Below the pieces are notes generated by a model. The model did not search any database and was not told the DNA's origin. It saw only the letters and a list, made by a program, of their open reading frames with translations. 64,000 nucleotides of DNA, from positions 75,573,134-75,637,133 of the forward strand of contig NC_053501.1 in the NCBI RefSeq assembly GCF_905171775.1, written 5' to 3'. Positions 33,161 through 41,898 of the stretch are shown here, one piece after another. The position numbers and the translations under genes were made by a program. Numbering within the stretch: the first letter of the stretch is position 1; each line of letters opens with the position of its first letter. This stretch comes from Rana temporaria. Taxonomy: Eukaryota; Chordata; Amphibia; Anura; Ranidae.

Positions 33161-33655
33161 GTTCTTGTCTCTTGACTTCAACAAGGCTTTTGACACTTGT
33201 CATGACCTTACTTAAAGCAGTTGCTCCACCACTATGGTTTTAGCACCTCCTTGAGTTGGGTATCAGCACTCTATGACTCCCCCTAGGCCAAAATCAAATA
33301 CTATGGCTTTGAGTTTTTTTCCCATTAAGAGAGGAACCCGACACAGGTGCCCACTCTCCCCACTTTTATTTATCCTGGCACTGGAACCCTTGGCGAAGGC
33401 GTTCCGAACCAATCTAGACAGTAGCGAGTACCTGACACAAAATATCATTGTTTGCGGACGTCATCTTGCTGTCCATAACTAAATCTTGAACTGTCCTCCC
33501 AAACTTACTTTTTCTCTTAAATACCTTTGCAACATTTTCGGGCCTATCCGTCAACCCTGCCAAATCTAAAGCTATGTCGATTAACCTTCCCCCCTCAGAG
33601 CTGGCATCCCTACAAACTGCATTTTCCAAGAATAGGAGCACACATCAGCAGGCAG
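33161..33655 (+). pseudogene. L1-type ORF2, segment 4 (RT core)
   Basis: The first bases continue the L1 frame of segment 3: FLSLDFNKAFD is the RT block with the first catalytic Asp. After shifts comes GTRHRCPLSPLLFILALEPL (RT block 4). LFADVILLSI follows, at the active-site box normally FADD, with one Asp apparently replaced by Val. Then LLNTFATFSGLSVNPAKSKAM. The frame ends near 33,645 without the C-terminal domain. Clear L1-type assignment; enzymatically dead. Confidence 0.85.
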
Positions 33656-34838
33656 TGATCTAGGAACCCAAAATGGGACCCAGAGAGTAAACAGAAGAAT
33701 TGAGAAGGATTATCATGTGACCATGACTTTAGTTAAAGTGGAACTAAATCCTCCTATCCTATACAGCCATCTTATCCTCCGTTTGATCTGCAGTTGCCCT
33801 GGTGTTTCACAAGTGATCAGTTATGACACCCGCAAATTGATGGCTTGACTTGGCTTGGTTGAACACATGAACAACTGTGCTCAGTTGTCATTCATGGCAT
33901 GCCTTGAATGTAACTGTTTGGGGAAATAGTTCAATTGGTGAGTTTGAACATGCTTTAAGTAAAGTGGGCATTTGGATAATTTATTTTTTTCATACCAGTG
34001 GTTAGTGGGGGAGTGGGAGATAGAATGCTAATAGCTTGAGTTTTTTTATGCAAACTTTAAACTCTTTATGCAAACAAAGTTTACATTACATTTACATTAA
34101 AATTAAAAGCTGTTCCATAGTACACGACTACGGTAGTTTGTGCCTGAAAACCCCTCTGCCTGGCAAATGAGGTTTGGAGAAGGAGCTAGGATTTTTCTCA
34201 CAACTACTAAACCATTGTAAAGGGAACAATTCCTGCCAAACACCTTCTGACAATTCTCCACAGCACACAGACACAAGATGAGGTTGAAAACATGAGTCAT
34301 AAGCTGCTGCTAAGAAAGATATTGCTGACCTTATTGTGGGAAACTTTGTTTCCTTGGATTTCCAAGCAAACTTCTGCATTGCCTTCCTATTTCTCCTAAA
34401 TAATAACTAACATACAGTATGAAGTCATTTTACCCACCTTAGAAATTGTCATAAGATAATTACATGTACAATGCTGCCATATCGGGATAGGCCTGGAGCT
34501 GGAGGTGAAACTTAAGTGGAAGGCCGATATAACTAGGTTTGCAGTTAGGCTGGGGTCTAAATAGAGTTTAAAAGTTTGTGTTTTAAAGTTACAGGGGATT
34601 TTACCAGATTGGATAGAGCAGAGGTGGGGCAGGGTGGGGCCACAGTGGTCTGAGAAGGGGTGGTCACTTGCCTCATGGTCAGTTGGAGCAGGAATAGGGA
34701 CAGACAAGAATTTCATGTGCTTCTCTCTGACGAACTGTGAAAGAAAAGAAGAATGAGTGACCTAGAGAGCATGATAGCGCAAATTAGAGCAGCGGCAGTG
34801 GCAAATGGGCCTCAATGGCTACAGGCCCAGGTCACAGG
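33656..34838. other. Unassigned non-coding stretch
   Basis: I see no protein similarity and no repeat end that I can name. Confidence 0.4.
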
Positions 34839-35440
34839 TAGGGATGAGCCGAACACCCCCCCCCCCCCCCCCCCGGTTCAGTTTGCATCCAGAACATGCT
34901 AACAAACTTTCGAACACTGTTAAAGTCTATGGGACTCGAACGTGAGAAATCAAAAGTGCGAATTTTAAAGGCTAATATGCAAGTTATTGTCCTAAAAAGG
35001 GTTGGGGACCCCGAGTCCTGCCCCAGGGTACATGTATCAATGCAAAAAAAGTTTAAAAACTGCATTTTTTTTAGGAGCAGTGATTTTAATGATGCTTAAA
35101 CTTAAATAAAAGTGAAATATTCCTTTAAATATCGTGCCTGGGGGGTGTCTATAGTATGCCTGTAAAGTGGCTCGTGTTTCCCGTGTTTATAACTGTCCCT
35201 GCACAAAATGACTCTAAAGGAGTAAAAGTCATTTAAAACTGCTTGCGGCTTTAATGTAATGTGTGGTTCCGGCAATATGGATGAAAATCATTTAGAAAAA
35301 CTGCATGGGTACCCCCCCCCCCAGCCCATTTGGGTCTTGTATGGATATTAAGGGGATCTCTGCACCCAAATTAAAAAAAGGAAAGGCGTGCGGCCCCCAG
35401 GCCCTATATACTCTGAACAGCAGTATACAGGTGGTGCAAA
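34839..35440. mobile_element. hAT-like non-autonomous element, left end visible
   Basis: It starts TAGGGATGAGCCGAACACC, like the hAT end at 44,923 (CTAGGAATGAGCTTC on the minus strand). Body phrases (AGTCTATGGGACTCGAACG, TGGGGACCCCGAGTCCTGCCCC) match 31465-31570. The right end is uncertain. Non-coding. Confidence 0.5.
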
Positions 35441-35512
35441 CAAGACAGGGACTGTAAGTTTGTTCTTAAAGCGGTAGTTCACCCTCTCGTACTTGATTTT
35501 ACCATCGAGACA

Positions 35513-35914
35513 GGCATTGTAGCGCGAGCTACAGTATGCCTGTCCCGATTTTTTTAACCCCGTACTCACCTCGTAGTCGTCCATCGTAGATTTCGGCTCC
35601 CGCGGGGAATGGGCGTGCCTATGGAGAGGGAGGATGATTGACGGCCGGCCCTGGCACGTCACTCTCCCCGAAGACAGCCGGAGTAGGTCTCGGCTCTTCA
35701 CGGCGCCTGCGCACAGGCTATGCGCACGCGTCGTGAAGACCAAGCCTATTTCGGCTATTTCCGGAGAAGCGTGACGCGCCAGAGCCGGCCGTCAATCATC
35801 CTCCGTCTCCAGAGGCACGCCCATTCCCCGGTATCTTCGATGGACGACTACAAGGTGAGTATGGGGGGAAAAAATTCGGGACAGGCATACTGTAGCTCGC
35901 GCTACAATGCCTGA
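35513..35914. mobile_element. Foldback MITE
   Basis: Arms about 35513-35662 and 35771-35914 are inverted copies with small differences. Each arm carries its own palindrome-like CATTGTAGCGCGAGCTACAGTATG. TTAA with AGCGGTAGTTCACC stands to the left (35466). Non-coding foldback element of probable TTAA type. Confidence 0.75.
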
Positions 35915-35925
35915 TTTAAAGGTAA

Positions 35926-36299
35926 AAGAAAAAAAATTATTTTTTTTCCCGTCGTCGATTAAGTAGAATCTGTTTGTAATTTTGAACTGATACATTTTGA
36001 AAGTGTAGCTCCAGCCAACAAATCTATTTTTAAGCTTTTTGGAAAACGTAGGGAAGGGTTATTACCCCTGTAACATTTGTTTTGCTGTCTGTCCACCTGT
36101 TCAGAAGATTTCACCTCACTTTCTGTCCCAATGACAATTGGATTTAGAAAATTCGTTTTTTTTAGGGCAACAAGGATTGGTGATAAAGCATCAGTGGAGA
36201 GGAGACACCTTTTTCCCATATTAACTCTTACAGGAGAGAATTTCCCTTCCTAGGGGTAGATTTCCTCTCACTTCTTGTTGTCTCCCTGCAAGTAGGAGT
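35926..36299. other. Non-coding stretch
   Basis: No gene or clear element recognised. Confidence 0.35.
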
Positions 36300-36622
36300 C
36301 GTTTGAAAGTCGGATGTTTAAACAACACTGTAAGCACTCACAGTTACTCTTGGTGGGCGCTGGAACGCCCTGCTGTGAATAATTATATCAAGAATTGTAA
36401 TTACATGCCACTGTTCAGCAGGGGCAGAAAAATTGGGCCTTTGGTGGTGGTGGTGGTGTTGCCATAACACTTTAAGCCCTCACAGTTACTCTTGGTGGGC
36501 ACAGGAACGGGCCCTGCTGTGAAATATTAGATCAAGAATTGTAATTACACGCCCCTGTTGAACAGGGGCAGAAAAATTGGGCCTTAGGCACTGGTGCCAC
36601 AACACTGCAACCCCTCACAGAT
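36300..36622 (-). repeat. About 130-bp tandem units of the hAT element, distal part
   Basis: Two to three units carry CAGTTACTCTTGGTGGGC, CCCTGCTGTGAA, GTAATTACACGCCCCTGTT and CAGAAAAATTGGGCCTT. The array continues at 43067-43330 after the LTR element and the Tc1 element. Its place next to the BED-type exon suggests it is an intron or non-coding part of the minus-strand hAT element. Confidence 0.75.
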
Positions 36623-37078
36623 TGTCATGGTCTTACCTCTCTCCTGTCTCCTTCGTTTGACATGTGCTGGCGGCCATCTTGGTTTCTGGGACTCTTGTAG
36701 CCTCCCACCCTGCGGCTCCTCCTTCCCACTGGGAGGAGCTGGATGCCTGGCTCATATATATAGGAGGTCTGTGGCTTCAGTTCCTTGCTTGGTCCTCCTG
36801 TGTTCACATGCTTCTAAGACTGCTGCTGCTTCTGGTTCCTGATCCTGGCTTCGTCTGACTTCCCTGCTGGTTCCTGATCCTGGCTTCGTCTGACTTCCCT
36901 GCTGGTTCCTGATCCTGGCTTCGTCCGACTACCCTTCTGGTTCCTGACATCTGGCTTCGCAAGACTCTGCTTCGGTTTCATCATCCGTTTGGACTTTTGC
37001 TTTACAGCTTGATTTTCAATAAAGCCTTCTTATTTTCACTTATCTCTTGTTGTACGTCTGGTTCATGGTTCCGTAACA
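36623..37078 (+). repeat. 5' LTR of the chromovirus
   Basis: 456 bp, TGTCATGG...CGTAACA, flanked by target duplication CAGAT (36618-36622; partner 41888-41892). A TATA box (36755-36762) lies about 30 bp before GCTTGGTCCT (36787-36796), and AATAAA is at 37018-37023. Three imperfect 33-35 bp direct repeats (GGTTCCTGATCCTGGCTTCG) lie in the middle. It differs from the 3' LTR at only two positions: G versus C in GGCTTC(G/C)TCTGAC and T versus C in TTCA(T/C)CATCC. Confidence 0.97.
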
Positions 37079-37080
37079 TT

Positions 37081-37090
37081 AGGACCAAGC
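37081..37090 (+). promoter_or_regulatory. Primer binding site, predicted self-priming
   Basis: AGGACCAAGC, two bases after the 5' LTR, is the exact reverse complement of GCTTGGTCCT (36787-36796). That lies where the RNA should begin, about 30 bp after the TATA box. The Tf1/sushi group is known to prime with its own folded 5' end and not a tRNA. The match ends sharply at 10 bases on both sides. Confidence 0.75.
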
Positions 37091-37091
37091 C

Positions 37092-38093
37092 ATGAATTTT
37101 GACGGTACAGGGCCATCCTCGCTACCCACGCTGGTTGCCAGACTTGATCAGCAGGATTACCTGTTGGGTCAGTTCGCCGTGGCGTTGCAAACCCTGCTTG
37201 AACGCACGGCTCATTTCGCTCCCGTTGCCGATGGGTCGGTTGTCGCTCCTGGGCCCGCTCCTACTGCCGCTCCGGTTGTTGCGCCAGAGTCTACCCCGAC
37301 ACCTGTTGTTGCGCCTGCGGTGTTTCGGGGTATGACCGGTTCTGCCCCCCTTCCACAGCGATTTGGGGGAGAGCCAACTCAGTGCCGAGGTTTCCTTAAC
37401 CAAGTGGGCATTTATTTCGAGTTGCTGCCACATGCCTTTCCCACTGAGAGATCAAAGGTGGGCTTCTTGATCTCGCTGCTCTCGGACAAGGCCTTGGTCT
37501 GGGCCAGCCCTTTATGGGAGAACAACAATCCGGTGGTTTCCGAGTTTTCCGGTTTTGTTGCTTCTCTTCGGAAGGTATTCGATGTGCTGGGTCGCGCCAC
37601 CTCTGCTGCGAAGCTCCTTATGTCCGTCAGACAGTGTTCACGATCCGTAGCCGAATACGCCATTGAGTTTCGTACCCTGGCAGCAGAGGTGGGCTGGAAT
37701 AATGAGGCTCTGGTCGCTGCTTTCTCTCATGGTCTCTCGGATGCCTTGAAGGATGAGGTTGCAGCTAAGGACCTACCAGTGGAGCTCGAGGCTCTTATTT
37801 CTTTCCTGATTTTGATTGACACCAGACTCAGGGAGAGACCTTCCTTTAAGGAGAGCCTGCGGAGGCCTCCTAACAGTTTGGCGCCTACGTTTGCTGTCCC
37901 ACCCGTGCCTCCCTCTCCTCCCACGCCTCCTGGGGTTGACTTGTCTGGGGGTGAACCCATGCAGCTGGGGTTTGCTCGCCTGTCCGAGGGGGAGAGGGTA
38001 CTCCGGAGACGCGAGGGCCGATGCATGTACTGTGGTCTCGGTGGGCATTTTCGGTTGGCATGTCCGAACCGTCCGGGAAACGCTCGCACCTGA
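37092..38093 (+). CDS. gag: Gag polyprotein of the chromovirus
   Basis: 333 residues, starting at the ATG right after the primer site. After a short N-terminal part comes an Ala/Pro/Val-rich stretch (about residues 45-80). A retrotransposon capsid domain (about 85-250) follows, with FLNQVGIYFELLPHAFPTER and VGFLISLLSDKALVWASPLW. Near the end is a single CCHC zinc knuckle (C311, C314, H319, C324) that should bind genomic RNA. It makes the particle in which reverse transcription happens. The related gag of sushi-type elements gave rise to mammalian PEG10/RTL genes. The stop TGA (38091-38093) follows a GGGAAAC slippery heptamer by nine bases, so some ribosomes are expected to shift into pol. Confidence 0.95.
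   Translation: MNFDGTGPSSLPTLVARLDQQDYLLGQFAVALQTLLERTAHFAPVADGSVVAPGPAPTAAPVVAPESTPTPVVAPAVFRGMTGSAPLPQRFGGEPTQCRGFLNQVGIYFELLPHAFPTERSKVGFLISLLSDKALVWASPLWENNNPVVSEFSGFVASLRKVFDVLGRATSAAKLLMSVRQCSRSVAEYAIEFRTLAAEVGWNNEALVAAFSHGLSDALKDEVAAKDLPVELEALISFLILIDTRLRERPSFKESLRRPPNSLAPTFAVPPVPPSPPTPPGVDLSGGEPMQLGFARLSEGERVLRRREGRCMYCGLGGHFRLACPNRPGNART
38075..38081 (+). promoter_or_regulatory. Predicted -1 frameshift site GGGAAAC
   Basis: The heptamer is in the correct phase (G GGA AAC) for the gag frame. The -1 frame continues open past the gag stop into SVTTQALVDSGAGG of the protease. GGGAAAC is a known retroviral slippery sequence. CGGGG near 38100 could pair with CCCCG near 38135 to make a downstream stem, but I have not folded it. 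Confidence 0.7.
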
Positions 38094-38245
38094 GATCCTG
38101 TCGGGGGCAGATCTTGGGTGGAGTCTCCTCGTCCCCGGTTTCCCGTGTTGATAAACCACTGATCACTGTTGTCCTCTCCTGGGTCGGGGGCTCGGTGACG
38201 ACCCAGGCGTTGGTGGACTCTGGTGCTGGTGGTTTTTTTCATTGA
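38082..38245 (+). pseudogene. Start of Pol: protease N-terminal part, frame broken
   Basis: In the -1 frame relative to gag, this stretch leads to the aspartic protease box ALVDSGAGG (Asp codon 38215-38217). A stop follows because a run of seven T (38233-38239) puts the rest of pol in another frame. The remaining protease and all of pol continue from there in the frame of 38223-41420. The break could be a real one-base insertion or a homopolymer error. Confidence 0.8.
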
Positions 38246-41200
38246 TAGTGAGTTTGCTGCCGCCAATTCCATTCCTCTGCAGGCTCGAGGTTCCCCGCTG
38301 GCTCTAGAGGCGATAGGCGGCAGACCCCTCCAGCCGTCACACGTGACTCATGAGACCCTTCCAGTGGGGATAGCCATTGGTGCCGTTCACAAAGAGTCGG
38401 TCTGCTTCCAGGTTATTTCGTCTCCACACTACTCGGTGGTCTTGGGGTACCCCTGGCTCCAGAAGCATAATCCGACTTTTGACTGGAGATCGGCCGAGAT
38501 CCTCTCATGGTCACCACAGTGTGGGGCTAGTTGCATCCATGGGCCTGTCAAGTTGCTGTGTACTTCCTCGGACTCTCTGTTGCCTCCTGAATACGAGGAG
38601 TACCGGGATGTATTCGATAAGGTGCGCGCAGTTCCCCTACCTCCGCACCGCCCATACGATTGTGCCATAGAGTTACAACCTGGTGCCGTTCCTCCTCGCG
38701 GCAGGGTCTATCCACTGTCGGTTGCGGAGAATGAGGCCATGGAGGAGTACGTGATGGAGGCGCTGTCCCGTGGTCACATTCGCAAATCCTCGTCCCCGGC
38801 AGGGGCTGGATTTTTCTTTGTGAAAAAGAAGGGCGGTGAGTTGAGGCCTTGCATCGATTACAGGGGCCTTAATCGCATCACGATCAAGAACGCTTACCCG
38901 ATACCCTTGATTTCCGAGCTGTTCGATCGCCTTAAGGGGGCCACGGTCTTTACCAAACTCGACTTGAGGGCGGCATATAACCTGGTAAGGATCAAGGCGG
39001 GCGATGAGTGGAAGACCGCGTTTAACACCAGGACCGGTCATTATGAATCCTTGGTTATGCCCTTTGGGTTGTGCAATGCGCCCGCAGTCTTTCAGGAATT
39101 CATCAACAATGTTTTCCGTGACCTGTTGCAGCAGTGTGTGGTGGTCTATTTGGATGACATCTTGGTATACTCTGAATCCATGGAGGCCCACATTCTGGAT
39201 GTCAAGCGAGTGTTGCAACGGTTACGAGAGAACAAGCTGTTCGGTAAGCTTGAGAAATGCGAATTTCACCGATCCCAGGTAACCTTCTTAGGTTACATCA
39301 TTTCCGCTGAGGGGTTCTCCATGGAACCTGAGAAGGTTTCGGCTGTCTTACAGTGGCCTCAGCCCAGTGGTCTTCGTTCCTTGCAGCGCTTTTTGGGCTT
39401 CGCCAATTATTATCGGAAGTTCATCAGGGACTTCTCCATGCTGGCCAAGCCTCTCACGGATCTGACCAGGAAGGGCAGTAATTCCCAGGTCTGGCCGCTC
39501 GAGGCCATCCGGGCTTTTGAGGCCCTAAAATCCGCCTTTGTGTCGGCCCCGATTCTGTCTCATCCCAACCCTGGGTTGCCCTTTGTCCTCGAGGTGGACG
39601 CATCTGAGACGGGAGTAGGCGCCCTTCTGTCTCAGCGTAGAACACCAGAGGGTCCGCTGCTTCCTTGTGGGTTTTACTCCCGGAAACTGTCACCCGCGGA
39701 GTGCAACTATCAGATTGGTGACAGGGAGTTATTGGCCATAGTGCAGGCTCTCAAAGAGTGGAGGCACTTGCTCGAGGGCTCGGTGGTTCCGGTTCTCATC
39801 CTGACGGACCACAAGAATCTGACCTACCTTTCTGAGGCCAAGAGATTGACACCACGTCAGGCCAGATGGGCTCTGTTCTTGTCACGTTTTAATTACGTGG
39901 TCTCCTACCTACCCGGTTCCAAGAACATCAGGGCGGATGCCTTATCACGGCAGTACTCCGAGCTGTCCAGGGAGGAATCTATACCGACTTCGGTCATACC
40001 TCCGAATCAGATCCTGGCCGCCATTCGCAACAGCCTGACCTCTCCCCTTGGTGAGCAGATTTTGGCGGCTCAATCTGGTGCTCCCTCTGGGAGACCCAAC
40101 GGCAGATGTTTTGTGCCTGAGGAGTTGCGCACTCGGTTGTTGCGAACCTACCATAACTCCAAGACCGCGGGGCATCCTGGTAAGAATCAGCTGTCCTGGG
40201 CTGTTTCACGTCTGTTCTGGTGGCCTTCCCTACGTTCAGACATCGCCGCATATGTAGCGGCATGCTCCGTTTGTGCCCAAAGTAAGTCCCCTCAGCACCT
40301 TCTGTTGGGCCTGCTGCAACCCATAGCCACCGGGGAGCGCCCATGGTCACACCTGGGGATGGATTTCATTGTGGACCTCCCTGCATCCCGAGGCCATACA
40401 GTCATTCTCATGATTGTGGATCGGTTTTCCAAAATGTGCCACTGTGTTCCTCTCAAGAAGTTACCCTCTGCACAAGAGTTGGCCACGATTTTTGCCTGGG
40501 AGGTCTTCCGGTTGCACGGTTTGCCCAAGGAGATAGTGTCGGATCGGGGGAGTCAGTTTGTGTCCAGGTTCTGGCGCGCCTTTTGCTCCCAGTTGGGGAT
40601 TCATCTCTCCTTCTCCTCGGCCTACCACCCTCAGTCCAATGGGGCCGCAGAACGATCCAATCAGGCCTTGGAGCAATTCCTTCGTTGCTATGTCTCCGAT
40701 CACCAGGACAATTGGGTTGACCTCCTGCCTTGGGCTGAGTTTGCCAGGAACACGGCGGTGAACTCTTCCTCTGGGACGTCTCCCTTCATGGCCAATTATG
40801 GGTTCCAACCTGCCGTGTTACCGGAGGCATTCTCTCCCCAGGATATTCCGGCTGTGGAGGATCACCTTTCCGTCCTACGCGCCTCTTGGGTACAGATCCA
40901 GAAGTCCCTTGAGGTCTCTGCGCAGCGCCAGAAACTCCAGGCTGATCGCAGACGAGCGCCTGCTCCTTCCTACCAGGTCGGAGACCGTGTATGGTTGTCC
41001 ACTCGCAACCTCAACCTTCGAGTGCCCACTCCCAAGCTGGCTCCTCGCTTTGTTGGTCCCTTCCGAGTGCTTCGCAGGGTAAACCCGGTAGCCTATGCCC
41101 TTGCGCTTCCTCCTGGCATGCGGATCTCCAACGTGTTTCATGTCTCCCTGTTGAAGCCACTGGTGTGCAATCGCTTCACTTCCTCGGTTCCTCGGCCTCG

Positions 41201-41420
41201 TCCGGTCCAAGTGGGCAATCATGAGGAGTATGAGGTGAGCAATATCCTGGACTCACGCCTGGTCCGCGGTCGGGTGCAGTTTTTGGTCCACTGGCGTGGT
41301 TATGGTCCAGAGGAGCGTTCCTGGGTTCCCTCCGCAGATGTCCATGCTCCTGCCTTGCTCCGAGCCTTCCACGCACGTTTCCCTCAGAAACCGTTTTTTG
41401 CACCGCGGAGGGGCCCTTGA
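38223..41420 (+). CDS. pol: Pol polyprotein: protease end, RT, RNase H, integrase, chromodomain
   Basis: 1065 codons without a stop. The listed ATG is probably not the real start, since translation should arrive by frameshift from gag. Domains in order: protease remainder (1-100). RT (about 145-330) with RPCIDYRGLNRITIKNAYPI, LDLRAAYNLVRI and YLDDILVYS (about 308). RNase H (about 450-570) with EVDASETGVGALLS, the Glu in DRELLAI, and LTDHKNL. Integrase with a zinc-binding HHCC region (HNSKTAGHPGK to CSVCAQS, about 640-690) and catalytic Asp about 713, Asp about 774 and Glu about 810 (SDRGSQF, NGAAERSNQ). Chromodomain (about 1001-1045) with YEVSNILDSRLVRG and LVHWRGYGPEERSW, which steers integration to particular chromatin. 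All catalytic residues I checked are present. Confidence 0.96.
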   Translation: MLVVFFIDSEFAAANSIPLQARGSPLALEAIGGRPLQPSHVTHETLPVGIAIGAVHKESVCFQVISSPHYSVVLGYPWLQKHNPTFDWRSAEILSWSPQCGASCIHGPVKLLCTSSDSLLPPEYEEYRDVFDKVRAVPLPPHRPYDCAIELQPGAVPPRGRVYPLSVAENEAMEEYVMEALSRGHIRKSSSPAGAGFFFVKKKGGELRPCIDYRGLNRITIKNAYPIPLISELFDRLKGATVFTKLDLRAAYNLVRIKAGDEWKTAFNTRTGHYESLVMPFGLCNAPAVFQEFINNVFRDLLQQCVVVYLDDILVYSESMEAHILDVKRVLQRLRENKLFGKLEKCEFHRSQVTFLGYIISAEGFSMEPEKVSAVLQWPQPSGLRSLQRFLGFANYYRKFIRDFSMLAKPLTDLTRKGSNSQVWPLEAIRAFEALKSAFVSAPILSHPNPGLPFVLEVDASETGVGALLSQRRTPEGPLLPCGFYSRKLSPAECNYQIGDRELLAIVQALKEWRHLLEGSVVPVLILTDHKNLTYLSEAKRLTPRQARWALFLSRFNYVVSYLPGSKNIRADALSRQYSELSREESIPTSVIPPNQILAAIRNSLTSPLGEQILAAQSGAPSGRPNGRCFVPEELRTRLLRTYHNSKTAGHPGKNQLSWAVSRLFWWPSLRSDIAAYVAACSVCAQSKSPQHLLLGLLQPIATGERPWSHLGMDFIVDLPASRGHTVILMIVDRFSKMCHCVPLKKLPSAQELATIFAWEVFRLHGLPKEIVSDRGSQFVSRFWRAFCSQLGIHLSFSSAYHPQSNGAAERSNQALEQFLRCYVSDHQDNWVDLLPWAEFARNTAVNSSSGTSPFMANYGFQPAVLPEAFSPQDIPAVEDHLSVLRASWVQIQKSLEVSAQRQKLQADRRRAPAPSYQVGDRVWLSTRNLNLRVPTPKLAPRFVGPFRVLRRVNPVAYALALPPGMRISNVFHVSLLKPLVCNRFTSSVPRPRPVQVGNHEEYEVSNILDSRLVRGRVQFLVHWRGYGPEERSWVPSADVHAPALLRAFHARFPQKPFFAPRRGP

Positions 41421-41431
41421 GAGGGAGGTAC
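41420..41431 (+). promoter_or_regulatory. Polypurine tract
   Basis: AGAGGGAGGTAC lies between the pol stop and the 3' LTR; it is where plus-strand DNA synthesis is primed. Confidence 0.75.
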
Positions 41432-41887
41432 TGTCATGGTCTTACCTCTCTCCTGTCTCCTTCGTTTGACATGTGCTGGCGGCCATCTTGGTTTCTGGGA
41501 CTCTTGTAGCCTCCCACCCTGCGGCTCCTCCTTCCCACTGGGAGGAGCTGGATGCCTGGCTCATATATATAGGAGGTCTGTGGCTTCAGTTCCTTGCTTG
41601 GTCCTCCTGTGTTCACATGCTTCTAAGACTGCTGCTGCTTCTGGTTCCTGATCCTGGCTTCCTCTGACTTCCCTGCTGGTTCCTGATCCTGGCTTCGTCT
41701 GACTTCCCTGCTGGTTCCTGATCCTGGCTTCGTCCGACTACCCTTCTGGTTCCTGACATCTGGCTTCGCAAGACTCTGCTTCGGTTTCACCATCCGTTTG
41801 GACTTTTGCTTTACAGCTTGATTTTCAATAAAGCCTTCTTATTTTCACTTATCTCTTGTTGTACGTCTGGTTCATGGTTCCGTAACA
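41432..41887 (+). repeat. 3' LTR of the chromovirus
   Basis: 456 bp, the same length as the 5' LTR with two substitutions and no indel. Followed by the CAGAT duplication (41888-41892). Confidence 0.97.
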
Positions 41888-41898
41888 CAGATACTATA

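Larger units (their letters stand above)
36623..41887 (+). mobile_element. Ty3/Gypsy chromovirus (sushi-like), young and nearly intact
   Basis: A complete element of 5265 bp: LTR, primer site, gag, pol with terminal chromodomain, purine tract, LTR, and a 5-bp CAGAT duplication. Chromodomain after integrase plus the gag type point to the vertebrate chromoviruses related to sushi-ichi. Two LTR differences in 456 bp imply a very recent insertion. One frame break in the protease region is the only visible defect. Confidence 0.95.

Noticed and set aside
37412..41403. Many antisense and shifted frames of 60-180 codons over the chromovirus
   Set aside because: Shadows of a GC-rich real coding frame; none has a recognisable domain.
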